Below the pieces are notes generated by a model, which ran no database searches, was not told the DNA's origin, and saw nothing but the letters and a program-made list of their open reading frames with translations. From contig JAGAPK010000033.1 in NCBI GenBank assembly GCA_017623295.1, positions 62,001 through 126,000 on the forward strand: 64,000 nt of DNA, given 5' to 3'. This DNA is from Lachnospiraceae bacterium. GTDB taxonomy: Bacteria; Bacillota; Clostridia; Lachnospirales; Lachnospiraceae. The position numbers and the translations under genes were made by a program. Shown in pieces: positions 36,084 through 45,205 of the stretch. Numbering within the stretch: the first letter of the stretch is position 1; each line of letters begins with the position of its first letter.

Positions 36084-38117
36084 ATGGAAACAAATCAGAA
36101 TCAGGAAGAAAGCTTACAATATTATAAGGAAGCTTATGAAAGAGAACGACAGAAAAGAAATATGCTGGTGGGTAAGCTGGCAGATGCAGAGGTCCGTGTG
36201 GCAGAGTTAGAGGACAACTTAAATCGAATTAAGGGAAGTGCCTTTTGGCGTATGTCCAAACCGCTGCGTGCTTTTGTGCATTGGACAATTCGCACCAAAG
36301 AACGTATCAGTCGCTATGGTAATGTGAAAGGAGTTCTGCGAAAGCTGGATGCAAAACGTATTGAGAAAAAGGCGCAAATACAGCATGGTACAGAAAGCTT
36401 TCCAAATGCAGAGGAAGCGAAGAAACAGCGAGAAACTGTTTTTTCTAAGAAAATTAAAATCAGTATTTTAGTACCATTATATAATACACCAAAGGAATTC
36501 CTGACACAGGCAATCGATTCGGTTATGGCACAGACTTATGAAAATTGGGAGCTTTGTCTGGCGGATGGTTCTGATGCTGAGCATTCTTATGTGGAGCAGG
36601 TTTGTAAAGAATACATGGAACGCGACAGCAAATATTTGCAGGAACATCCGGAAATTGGAAGACTTGTGAAGACACAGAGTCGTATTGTCTATAAGAAATT
36701 GGAGAAAAATACCGGTATTTCCGGCAATACAAACGAATGTCTGTCTATGGCAACCGGTGAATACATTGGTCTGTTTGATCATGACGATATTTTGCATCCG
36801 GCTGTTTTATATGAATATATGAAAGTAATTTGCGAACAGGATGCAGATTATATTTATTGTGATGAAACAACCTTTCACGGAAACAGCATTGATAATATGA
36901 TTACTTTGCACTTTAAACCGGATTTTGCAATTGATAATTTGCGTGCAAATAACTATATTTGTCATTTCAGCGTTTTTGACAGAAAATTGTTAGAAGGAAC
37001 AGAATTATTCCGTTCCCAGTTTGACGGCAGTCAGGACCATGATATGATTCTTCGTCTGACAACCAGAGCCAGAAACGTGGTACATATTCCGAAACTTCTG
37101 TATTATTGGCGCTCTCATAAAGGAAGCGTGGCTTCTGATATCAATGCCAAGAGTTATGCGATTGATGCAGCCAAAGGTGCTGTGGCAGACCATTTGAGAT
37201 GTCAGGGTTTTGAGAATTTCGAAATTTCTTCCACGAAGGCTTTTGAAACGATTTTCCGCATTAAATATGAGATACAGGGAAATCCTAAGGTATCAATTGT
37301 CATACCGAACAAGGATCATTTTGAGGATTTGAAACGATGCGTTTCTTCTATATTAGAGAAAAGTTCTTATGATAATTATGAAATTATTATTGTAGAGAAT
37401 AACAGTACCACCAATGAAATTTTTAAATATTATGATGAACTTCGCCAAAATCCGCAGATTCATATAATTGAGTATGTAGGTGAATTTAATTATTCCCGTA
37501 TTAATAATATGGGTGTTGCAGCGGCAACCGGTGAGTATGTTCTCTTATTAAATAATGACACCGAAGTGATTACGTTAGATTGGATAGAAGAACTTCTGAT
37601 GTATGCACAACGCGAGGATGTAGGTGCTGTTGGTGCTAAGTTGTATTATGAGGACAAAACCATTCAGCATGCGGGCGTTGTTATTGGACTTGGAGCGCAT
37701 AGAACGGCCGGACATACACATTATCGTGTCAGCTATAACAATTTGGGCTATATGGGTAGGTTGTGCTATGCACAGAATATGACGGCAGTTACCGGCGCAT
37801 GTCTTATGGTGAAAAAGGCAATTTATGATGAAGTAGGCGGATTAGATGAGTCTTTTGCAGTATCCTTGAATGACGTAGATTTTTGCTTGAAAGTGCGTAA
37901 AGCAGGTTATTTGAATGTATTTACTCCTTTTGCGGAATTATATCATTTTGAATCCATTTCCAGAGGATTGGATGACCAGGGTGAGAAAGCGGCCAGATAT
38001 AATGAAGAATCAGAACGCTTCCGTGAAAAATGGAAGAATGAGCTGAAAAATGGCGATCCATACTATAATCCTAATTTCTCATTAGACAGAAGTGACTTTG
38101 CTTTGAAAATTGATTGA
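36084..38117 (+). CDS. Bifunctional GT2 glycosyltransferase (two GT-A domains)
   Basis: A 677-residue protein. The N-terminal coiled coil (GKLADAEVR, then SAFWRMSKPLR near 60) is followed by two GT2 domains: the first (about 130 to 380) with ILVPLYNTP and LFDHDDILH, the second (about 400 to 660) with IVIPNKDH, LNNDTEV and DVDFCLKV. The DHDD and NNDT metal motifs are both intact, so both domains may be active, as in enzymes that lay down two different linkages. The start used has GAGGAG five bases upstream. It is probably a backbone polymerase of the rhamnan-like polysaccharide; donor sugars cannot be read from the sequence. Confidence 0.9.
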   Translation: METNQNQEESLQYYKEAYERERQKRNMLVGKLADAEVRVAELEDNLNRIKGSAFWRMSKPLRAFVHWTIRTKERISRYGNVKGVLRKLDAKRIEKKAQIQHGTESFPNAEEAKKQRETVFSKKIKISILVPLYNTPKEFLTQAIDSVMAQTYENWELCLADGSDAEHSYVEQVCKEYMERDSKYLQEHPEIGRLVKTQSRIVYKKLEKNTGISGNTNECLSMATGEYIGLFDHDDILHPAVLYEYMKVICEQDADYIYCDETTFHGNSIDNMITLHFKPDFAIDNLRANNYICHFSVFDRKLLEGTELFRSQFDGSQDHDMILRLTTRARNVVHIPKLLYYWRSHKGSVASDINAKSYAIDAAKGAVADHLRCQGFENFEISSTKAFETIFRIKYEIQGNPKVSIVIPNKDHFEDLKRCVSSILEKSSYDNYEIIIVENNSTTNEIFKYYDELRQNPQIHIIEYVGEFNYSRINNMGVAAATGEYVLLLNNDTEVITLDWIEELLMYAQREDVGAVGAKLYYEDKTIQHAGVVIGLGAHRTAGHTHYRVSYNNLGYMGRLCYAQNMTAVTGACLMVKKAIYDEVGGLDESFAVSLNDVDFCLKVRKAGYLNVFTPFAELYHFESISRGLDDQGEKAARYNEESERFREKWKNELKNGDPYYNPNFSLDRSDFALKID

Positions 38118-38131
38118 TAGTATGATAGAAT
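38103..38131 (+). promoter_or_regulatory. Promoter before the phosphohexomutase gene
   Basis: -35 TTGAAA, a 17-base spacer and -10 TAGAAT. It overlaps the stop of the glycosyltransferase gene and sits about 59 bases before the mutase start, so the mutase can be transcribed separately. Confidence 0.5.
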
Positions 38132-38189
38132 AGAACAGTGAATTGCTATGAGAGAAAATATAGAATGAGAATAAATGGAGGAAAAAAGA

Positions 38190-39911
38190 ATGGGCTACAA
38201 AGAGCAGTATAACTTCTGGCTGGAGGATTCCTATTTTGATGCAGATACTAAACAGGAACTTCAGGCAATTAAAAGCGATGAGAAAGAAATCGAAGATCGC
38301 TTTTATAAAGAACTTGCATTTGGTACAGGTGGTTTGAGAGGTGTTATTGGTGCCGGTACAAACCGCATGAATATTTACACTGTTCGTAAGGCAACACAGG
38401 GTCTTGCTAACTACATTAAGAAACAGGGTGGAGAAGATAAGGGCGTTGCTATTGCATACGATTCCAGAAGAAAATCCCCGGAATTTGCAGAAGAAGCAGC
38501 ACTTTGTCTTGCAGCTAATGGTATCAAAGCATATGTATTTGATGCTCTTAGACCAACACCGGAATTATCCTTTGCACTTCGTGAGTTAGGCTGCATTTCC
38601 GGTATTGTTATTACAGCAAGCCACAATCCGCCGGAATATAACGGATATAAATGTTACTGGGAAGACGGCGCACAGGTTACCGCACCAAGAGATAAAGAAA
38701 TCATTACAGAAGTAAATAATGTAACAGACTATCATACTGTGAAAACAATGGACAAAGAGGAAGCCATGAAAGCTGGTTTATATCAGGTTATCGGTAAAGA
38801 AATCGATGACAAATACATGGCTGAATTAAAGAAACAGATTATTCATCCTGAAATTATCAAAGAAGTAGCAGATGATATTAAGATTGTTTATTCTCCTTTC
38901 AACGGAACAGGTAACGTACCGGTTAGAAGAATTTTATCAGAACTTGGATTCAAGAATGTGTATGTAGTACCGGAACAGGAAATGCCGGATCCAAACTTCA
39001 CAACATTGGAATATCCTAACCCGGAAGACCCGAAAGCATTTACTTTAGCATTAAAACTGGCAAAAGAGAAAAATGCAGATATCGTACTTGCTACTGACCC
39101 GGATGCAGACAGACTTGGTATTTATGCACTGGATACAAAGAGTGGCGAATATGTTCCATTTACAGGAAATATGTCCGGTATGTTAATTGCAGAATATATT
39201 TTAAGAGAAAGAACAGCAACTAACACTATGCCGGTAAATCCTGCACTTGTAACAACTATCGTTACAACTAATATGGCAGGCGTTATTGCAGCAGATTACA
39301 ATGTAAAATGTATCGAAGTATTAACAGGCTTCAAATACATCGGTGAGCAGATTAAATTCTTTGAACAGTCCGGTTCCAACAATTATGTATTCGGTCTGGA
39401 AGAAAGCTATGGTTGTCTTGCCGGTACACATGCAAGAGATAAAGATGCTATCGTAGCTGTTATGTGCTTATGCGAAATGGCTGCATGGTGCAAGAAGAAC
39501 AACAAAACTGTCTGGGATCAGATGGTAGAATTATATGAAAAATATGGTTACTTCAAAGAAAGTCAGTATTCTATCACTATGAAAGGTATTGACGGAGCAA
39601 AACAGATTGAAGAAATCATGAACAAGCTTCGCAGCAACCCACCGAAAAACTTCGGAGAGCTTACTGTAAAAGAATTCAGAGATTATGATACAGGCAAGAC
39701 ATTAAATCTGGAAACAGGTGCAGAAGGCAAGACAGATTTACCACAGTCTAACGTATTATATTTTGATTTAACAAATGATTCCTGGTGTTGTGCACGTCCT
39801 TCCGGAACAGAACCTAAGATTAAATTCTACATGGGCGTAAAAGGAACAAGCTTAGAGGATGCAGAAGCTAAATTAAATCAGTTAACAGAAGATTTAAAAG
39901 CATATTTATAA
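38190..39911 (+). CDS. Alpha-phosphohexomutase (phosphoglucomutase/phosphomannomutase)
   Basis: A 573-residue enzyme with all four alpha-D-phosphohexomutase domains. The phosphoserine loop TASHNPPEYNG has Ser144, the metal loop reads DPDADRLG, the sugar-binding loop is GLEESYG, and the C-terminal phosphate loop is RPSGTEPK. The size and sequence pattern fit the PgcA-type phosphoglucomutase of Firmicutes. It interconverts glucose 6-phosphate and glucose 1-phosphate, feeding RfbA and UDP-glucose synthesis. The start chosen has GGAGG eight bases upstream; an ATG five codons earlier overlaps that site. Its cleaner codon usage suggests high expression relative to the neighbouring glycosyltransferases. 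Confidence 0.95.
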   Translation: MGYKEQYNFWLEDSYFDADTKQELQAIKSDEKEIEDRFYKELAFGTGGLRGVIGAGTNRMNIYTVRKATQGLANYIKKQGGEDKGVAIAYDSRRKSPEFAEEAALCLAANGIKAYVFDALRPTPELSFALRELGCISGIVITASHNPPEYNGYKCYWEDGAQVTAPRDKEIITEVNNVTDYHTVKTMDKEEAMKAGLYQVIGKEIDDKYMAELKKQIIHPEIIKEVADDIKIVYSPFNGTGNVPVRRILSELGFKNVYVVPEQEMPDPNFTTLEYPNPEDPKAFTLALKLAKEKNADIVLATDPDADRLGIYALDTKSGEYVPFTGNMSGMLIAEYILRERTATNTMPVNPALVTTIVTTNMAGVIAADYNVKCIEVLTGFKYIGEQIKFFEQSGSNNYVFGLEESYGCLAGTHARDKDAIVAVMCLCEMAAWCKKNNKTVWDQMVELYEKYGYFKESQYSITMKGIDGAKQIEEIMNKLRSNPPKNFGELTVKEFRDYDTGKTLNLETGAEGKTDLPQSNVLYFDLTNDSWCCARPSGTEPKIKFYMGVKGTSLEDAEAKLNQLTEDLKAYL

Positions 39912-39977
39912 GATAATCTTACGAATATGTTGCTATTGAAACGAAAACATATTTAAGGAAAAGTAGGAATCGTCCTG

Positions 39978-41414
39978 GTGATACAGGGCGATTCTATACT
40001 ATTAGGGAAAATGGGAAATCGTCTTTTAAAGGTCAGTAATATCAGAAAAACCATAAACTATCTGCAGAAAAATGGTGTAAAACACGCCTATTATGCAGCA
40101 AAAGAACGTATTGAGGAAGAAAAGAAAACAAAATATGATTATATAGAGCCGACACAGGAAGTTCTGACAATGCAGCGAAAAGAAGCGGACAAATTTCCTT
40201 ATCGGTTAAGTCTCGTTGTCCCGGCATATGAAACGAAAGAAGAATTTTTGCGCGAATTACTGGAATCGGTTCGCAGGCAAAGCTATGAAAACTGGGAACT
40301 GGTGATTGCAGATGCCAGTAGCAGTGATGCCGTAAAGTGTGTTGTAGATGTTTATCTGCAGCAACAACCAGAACAAAATGGAAAAATCCGTTATATAAAA
40401 TTACCGGAAAATAAAGGAATCTCAGAGAACACAAACGTAGGAATCGAAGCAGCTACCGGAGAGTATATTGGATTATTGGACCATGATGATTTTCTTACGC
40501 CGGATGCTTTGTATGAGATAGCAAAAAAGATTCAAGAGGCAGAAAAAGCCGGAGATAAGCCGGATTTGCTCTATTCTGATGAAGATAAGCATGAAAATAA
40601 CACGTGTTGTTATATGCAACCGAATTTGAAATATAAATTTAATCTTGATTTGATTTTGTCAAACAACTATATTTGCCATCTGATGTTTGTCCGGGCAGAA
40701 ATGATGAAATCATTGAAACTGAGAAAAGAGTATGATGGCGCACAGGATTACGACCTTGTTCTCCGTGTGATTGCCAATGTTTTAAAAGACAGAAAAGCAG
40801 TTGATTTGGACAGAACAATTCTTCATATACCGAAGGTCTTATATCACTGGCGCTGTCATGAAGCATCCACAGCGGAAAATACAGCCAGCAAGACCTATGC
40901 TTACGAAGCCGGAAAAGCGGCATTAGAAGACTTTTGCAGAAAACAGGGATGGGAAGTCGAAGTAACACACTCCCTGCATCTTGGATTTTATGAAATCACA
41001 TATCAGCCGGATGTTTTTGCGGTAAGGCAGGATGTTGGTGTGGTTGGTGGAAGAATTTTGGACAAAGACAATAAAATAACAAGCGGTATTTATGATGAAA
41101 CGGGAAACAAACTGTACCGGGGTGTGCACAGAGAGTACAGTGGCGGCAGTACACACAGAGCTGTTCTGAAACAGGATTGTGAGGCAGTGGATATACGCTG
41201 TATGCGGGTTTGCAAGGAACTACAGCCGGTGTTTGAACAGATAATGGGGATTCCTTATAAAGAAAGCGGAGAACAGAAAATGGCAGATGTAAGTAATATT
41301 TCCTGCGATGAAGAAGGATACCGTAAACTGAGCCTGGAATTTGGTAAAGTGGTTCGTAAAATGGGATATCTGGTTATGTGGAACCCGAAAATTACTCTGA
41401 AAATCAAAAATTAA
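39978..41414 (+). CDS. GT2 glycosyltransferase with degenerate C-terminal half
   Basis: A 478-residue protein. An N-terminal segment is followed by a GT2 domain (about 75 to 330) with LVVPAYETK and LLDHDDFLT, an intact metal motif. The part after about residue 350 resembles the tail of a second GT2 domain (VGVVGGRILDKDNKIT) but lacks the second nucleotide-binding half, so it looks like an internally deleted relative of the two-domain enzymes. A GTG start with AGGA nine bases upstream is listed; an ATG 33 bases on, with AGGG three bases away, is also possible. Role: sugar transfer in polysaccharide backbone or side-chain assembly. Confidence 0.85.
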   Translation: MIQGDSILLGKMGNRLLKVSNIRKTINYLQKNGVKHAYYAAKERIEEEKKTKYDYIEPTQEVLTMQRKEADKFPYRLSLVVPAYETKEEFLRELLESVRRQSYENWELVIADASSSDAVKCVVDVYLQQQPEQNGKIRYIKLPENKGISENTNVGIEAATGEYIGLLDHDDFLTPDALYEIAKKIQEAEKAGDKPDLLYSDEDKHENNTCCYMQPNLKYKFNLDLILSNNYICHLMFVRAEMMKSLKLRKEYDGAQDYDLVLRVIANVLKDRKAVDLDRTILHIPKVLYHWRCHEASTAENTASKTYAYEAGKAALEDFCRKQGWEVEVTHSLHLGFYEITYQPDVFAVRQDVGVVGGRILDKDNKITSGIYDETGNKLYRGVHREYSGGSTHRAVLKQDCEAVDIRCMRVCKELQPVFEQIMGIPYKESGEQKMADVSNISCDEEGYRKLSLEFGKVVRKMGYLVMWNPKITLKIKN

Positions 41415-41429
41415 ATGGAGATTTAGCAA

Positions 41430-42386
41430 ATGAAATCCACAATTGTAATACCAAATTATAATGGGATAAAGTATTTGGAAAACTGTCTGCTTTCTTTGCA
41501 AACAGAGCAGGCACATATTATAGTGGTCGATAATGGTTCCTCGGATGGCAGTTATGAACTGTTGGCAACAAAATTTCCCCGGGTAGAAACCATTCGTTTT
41601 GCGGAAAATACAGGTTTCTGTAAAGCAGTAAATGCAGGAATTGCGGCGACGAAGACGAAATATGTCATTTTTCTTAATAATGACACGATAGTAGAAGCCG
41701 GTTTCGTACAGGTATTGGAAGAAGCAATGGAGGCAGATGAGAAGATTTTTTCCGGTTCAGCGAAGATGCTTTCCATGCAGGAACAGGATAAAATAGATGA
41801 TGCCGGTGATTTATACTGCGCACTTGGATGGGCATATGCGATTGGCAAGGGAAAACCGGAGAAGGCTTATCAGAAGCAGTATCCCGTTTTTGCAGCCTGT
41901 GGCGGAGCATCCATTTTTCGAAAGAACATGCTGGATGAAATCGGCGTTTTAGATGAAAACCATTTTGCTTATCTGGAAGATATCGACCTGGGTTATCGGG
42001 CGCAAATCTATGGATATCGCAATATTTTTGTACCGGAGGCCAGAGTGATTCATGCCGGAAGTGCATCTTCCGGTTCAAGATATAATAAATTTAAAGTAGA
42101 TTTAACATCGAAAAACAGCGTTTATTTGATATATAAAAACATGCCGTTTGTGCAGATACTTCTGAATTTGCCATTTTTCCTGATTGGATTTGGAATCAAA
42201 ACGCTCTTTTTTATAAAGAAAGGACTCGGCAGAGCATATGTTGCAGGACTTTTTCGGGGTATCCGGTTGAGTTTATCACCACAGGGCAGAGAACATAAAG
42301 TGCGTTTTCAAATGAAACATCTTGGAAATTACTGTAAAATACAGCTTTTTTTATGGATAAACATGATAAAAAGGCTTTATTCTTAA
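41430..42386 (+). CDS. GT2 glycosyltransferase, rhamnosyltransferase-like
   Basis: A 318-residue single-domain GT2 enzyme. IVIPNYNG begins the GT-A fold, VVDNGSSDGS fits the nucleotide loop, LNNDTIV is the metal motif, and YLEDIDLGYR the acceptor-side acidic motif. A hydrophobic segment near residues 235 to 260 followed by basic residues suggests membrane association, as in rhamnosyltransferases of streptococcal and lactococcal rhamnan synthesis. It follows the previous glycosyltransferase by 15 bases and ends the transcript before the diguanylate cyclase promoter. Exact donor and acceptor unknown. Confidence 0.9.
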   Translation: MKSTIVIPNYNGIKYLENCLLSLQTEQAHIIVVDNGSSDGSYELLATKFPRVETIRFAENTGFCKAVNAGIAATKTKYVIFLNNDTIVEAGFVQVLEEAMEADEKIFSGSAKMLSMQEQDKIDDAGDLYCALGWAYAIGKGKPEKAYQKQYPVFAACGGASIFRKNMLDEIGVLDENHFAYLEDIDLGYRAQIYGYRNIFVPEARVIHAGSASSGSRYNKFKVDLTSKNSVYLIYKNMPFVQILLNLPFFLIGFGIKTLFFIKKGLGRAYVAGLFRGIRLSLSPQGREHKVRFQMKHLGNYCKIQLFLWINMIKRLYS

Positions 42387-42390
42387 AAAG

Positions 42391-42420
42391 TTGACAAGCA
42401 TTTGAACGGTATTGTACTAT
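42391..42420 (+). promoter_or_regulatory. Promoter of the diguanylate cyclase/sugar transferase unit
   Basis: A consensus -35 TTGACA, an 18-base spacer and -10 TACTAT, about 70 bases before the diguanylate cyclase start. Confidence 0.65.
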
Positions 42421-42488
42421 ATAGCTATTAAAAAAATAGAACAAAATGTTTAAAAAGAAGGGTATATGCGCGGAAGGGAAGGCTTGCA

Positions 42489-43589
42489 ATGGCAGTTATT
42501 TATTGCTATTTTTTAACATTGTTATCATTGCTGTTTGCGGCAAGTCTGGTTCGCAGAAGCAAATATGTAAACAAATATAAAAACAAATATTATATGGTAG
42601 CGGTTGGTGTAAACAGTGCAATTCTGCTTACGGAAATCGGCAAAGAAATCGGTTTGCTATACGGTAACCGTGATTTGACCGTGTTTTCTTTTGTGATTAA
42701 CTATGCACTGGCACCTTTTTTACCATATTGTGTTATGCTGATGAGCAGAAAGCATTGGAAGAAGCGTGAGAAGCTTTTTATGCTTCCGGCAGTGGCGATT
42801 GCATGTATCGCAATTTCATCTCCGGTGACAGGATTGCTTTTCTCAGTCAGCGAGGCGAATGAGTATAGCAGAGGACCTTTCTATTTGGTTAGTTTGCTTA
42901 TTTCCCTGTTCTACTTTATAATGATGACAATAGAGGCATCTCAGGAATATCGGGATGCAGATTTTTCAGAAAAAATATATTTGTTTGCTATTTTTGCAAT
43001 GTCAGTGACTGGTGTGCTTGTCCAGGTATTTGTTGCAGGAATTGCTTCTATGTGGACAACTTCTGCTATTGCGTTATTACTATATTATACGTTTATTCTG
43101 GAACTGAGCAGCAAATATGATGTTTTAACAACTGTGCGCAATCGTATGGCGTATGATAATGTCAAAGAAAGCATGGCGCGGCAGAAGAACTATGGACTGG
43201 TTATCTGTGATATTAACGGACTGAAACCGGTCAATGATAAATATGGACATACACAGGGCGATATTCTGATTATGAAGACAGCCAAGCTGATTACGAAGAG
43301 TTTTTATAATGTTGGAAAAGTATATCGCATTGGCGGGGATGAATTTTGTGTTGTGTGTGAAGATAAGGATGAGCAGGCAATTTTGACAGCTCTGAATCAG
43401 TTGGAACAGAACATCAATAAGGCGAATAAACACAATACGAATCCTGTTTCCGTATCCTATGGTATGGAAATTCATAAAACAGAAGATACACGTAGTTATC
43501 AGGAGATTTTTGATGCTGCTGATGGCAGAATGTATCAGATGAAACAGGAATTTTATCAGCGGAATGGAAATATGAGAGCTGGATCGTGA
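42489..43589 (+). CDS. Membrane-bound diguanylate cyclase (GGDEF)
   Basis: A 366-residue protein with about six to seven membrane helices (to about residue 205) and a C-terminal GGDEF domain (about 208 to 355). The active-site motif RIGGDEF (282 to 286) is intact, so it should make cyclic di-GMP from two GTP. No RxxD inhibitory site is seen just before GGDEF, so product inhibition may be absent. The sensor region resembles the seven-helix input domains of histidine kinases. It stands 7 bases before the initiating sugar transferase, which suggests that cyclic di-GMP influences this polysaccharide. No PilZ domain was noticed in the window. Confidence 0.92.
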   Translation: MAVIYCYFLTLLSLLFAASLVRRSKYVNKYKNKYYMVAVGVNSAILLTEIGKEIGLLYGNRDLTVFSFVINYALAPFLPYCVMLMSRKHWKKREKLFMLPAVAIACIAISSPVTGLLFSVSEANEYSRGPFYLVSLLISLFYFIMMTIEASQEYRDADFSEKIYLFAIFAMSVTGVLVQVFVAGIASMWTTSAIALLLYYTFILELSSKYDVLTTVRNRMAYDNVKESMARQKNYGLVICDINGLKPVNDKYGHTQGDILIMKTAKLITKSFYNVGKVYRIGGDEFCVVCEDKDEQAILTALNQLEQNINKANKHNTNPVSVSYGMEIHKTEDTRSYQEIFDAADGRMYQMKQEFYQRNGNMRAGS

Positions 43590-43596
43590 GGCAGAG

Positions 43597-45006
43597 ATGA
43601 TAAAAGACAATCAGAAATACTTTAACAGAATACATCTTCTGGTAGATGCAATTGTGGTTGCCATTTCTTATATGTTGGCATGGTACTTGAAATTTGCAAG
43701 TCCGTTTTCAAATATTGACCCCTCCATAGGTGTGTTGTCCAGACAGACCTATTTTCAGGCACTTTACATTATTGTACCGGGTTATGTTCTTCTTTACTAT
43801 TATTTCAGTTTATATACCCCGAAGAGAGCAACGATTCATAAATATGAAATTTTTAATATCATTCAGGCGAATACCATAGGAATGCTTCTTTTGATGGTTG
43901 TTTTGTATGTGATAGAGCAGATTAACTTCTCACGAAGCATGATTGCCATGTTCTATGGTATTAATATTGTTCTGACAACAATTTCCCGGTCGTTGATTCG
44001 TATGTTGCTTCAATTTTTCCGGAAAAAAGGATACAACCTGAAGTATATTCTGTTGGTTGGATATTCCAGAGCAGCAGAAGAGTATATTAACCGTATTAAC
44101 TCCAATCCGCAGTGGGGATATGTTGTGCGTGGCATTCTGGATGATTCTGTGCCAAGCGGAACCATATATAAAGGAGTAAAAGTAGTCGGTAGTATCGAGA
44201 ATCTTCTTTATATTCTGCCGGAGAATAAATTAGATGAAATTGCAATTACGCTGTCACTGAAAGATTATGACAGATTGGAATATATTGTGGATCTATGTGA
44301 GAAATCCGGCGTTCATACAAAGTTTATCCCGGATTATAACAGCCTTTTTCCAAGCAAACCGTATACAGAAGATTTGATGGGACTTGCAGTAGTAAATATT
44401 CGTTATGTGCCACTTACGAATACTTTAAACTGGATTGCGAAAAGAATTATGGATATTATAGTTTCTATCATTGGTATTATAATCTCTTCGCCAATTATGA
44501 TTGCAGCAGCAATTGCGATTAAATGCAGCAGCAAAGGACCGATTATTTTCAAACAGGAACGAATCGGATTACACAATAAACCTTTCCTTATGTATAAATT
44601 CCGTACGATGGAAGTGCAGAAGCCGGGAGCAGAGAAAAAGGGATGGACGACGAAAGACGATCCACGAGTTACCAAAGTCGGTAAATTGCTTCGTCGGACA
44701 AGTATGGACGAGCTTCCGCAGCTTTTTAATATTTTAAAGGGTGATATGAGTGTGGTTGGACCAAGACCGGAAAGACCGCAGTTTGTTGAAAAATTCAAAG
44801 AAGAAATTCCGAGATATATGGTAAAACATCAGGTACGTCCGGGACTTACCGGATGGGCACAGATTAATGGTTATCGTGGAGATACTTCTATTAAAAGAAG
44901 AATTGAATGTGATATTTTCTACATTGAGAACTGGACTATGTCTTTTGATATTAAAATCATGTTTTTGACGTTATTTAAGGGATTTATAAATAAAAATGCT
45001 TATTAA
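43597..45006 (+). CDS. Initiating polyprenyl-phosphate sugar transferase (WbaP/CpsE type)
   Basis: A 469-residue protein: four to five N-terminal helices, a CoA-binding-like Rossmann middle domain (about 145 to 240), a further helix (about 285 to 308), and the C-terminal catalytic domain with FKQERIG, YKFRTM, DELPQLFNILKGDMS and RPGLTGWAQI. These enzymes put the first sugar phosphate, often glucose 1-phosphate or galactose 1-phosphate, on undecaprenyl phosphate. That starts the repeat unit later exported by the ABC transporter. Encoded directly after the diguanylate cyclase, it could be the step that is controlled. Confidence 0.93.
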   Translation: MIKDNQKYFNRIHLLVDAIVVAISYMLAWYLKFASPFSNIDPSIGVLSRQTYFQALYIIVPGYVLLYYYFSLYTPKRATIHKYEIFNIIQANTIGMLLLMVVLYVIEQINFSRSMIAMFYGINIVLTTISRSLIRMLLQFFRKKGYNLKYILLVGYSRAAEEYINRINSNPQWGYVVRGILDDSVPSGTIYKGVKVVGSIENLLYILPENKLDEIAITLSLKDYDRLEYIVDLCEKSGVHTKFIPDYNSLFPSKPYTEDLMGLAVVNIRYVPLTNTLNWIAKRIMDIIVSIIGIIISSPIMIAAAIAIKCSSKGPIIFKQERIGLHNKPFLMYKFRTMEVQKPGAEKKGWTTKDDPRVTKVGKLLRRTSMDELPQLFNILKGDMSVVGPRPERPQFVEKFKEEIPRYMVKHQVRPGLTGWAQINGYRGDTSIKRRIECDIFYIENWTMSFDIKIMFLTLFKGFINKNAY

Positions 45007-45077
45007 AGTTATACTACTAAAGAACGGAAGAAAATATTAAGAAATCATAAAGACTTGCTGAATACTGCGTAAGAATC

Positions 45078-45105
45078 TTGCAATTATTACAAGATGTAGT
45101 ATAAT
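45078..45105 (+). promoter_or_regulatory. Promoter of the LCP gene
   Basis: -35 TTGCAA, a 16-base spacer and a consensus -10 TATAAT, about 100 bases before the chosen LCP start. Confidence 0.6.
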
Positions 45106-45205
45106 TTTAAATAGTGCTTGCTTTATTTTGTTAATTAAGAGAAAATAGAGCATGAGAAAAATTTCGAGAGGGAAATTTAGAACAGGAAACAAGGGAGTAC
45201 ATGGT

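Noticed and set aside
39965..40000. A hairpin GAATCG...CGATTC as a terminator after the phosphohexomutase gene
   Set aside because: The stem is only 6 bp, the loop is long, there is no T run, and it overlaps the probable start of the next gene.
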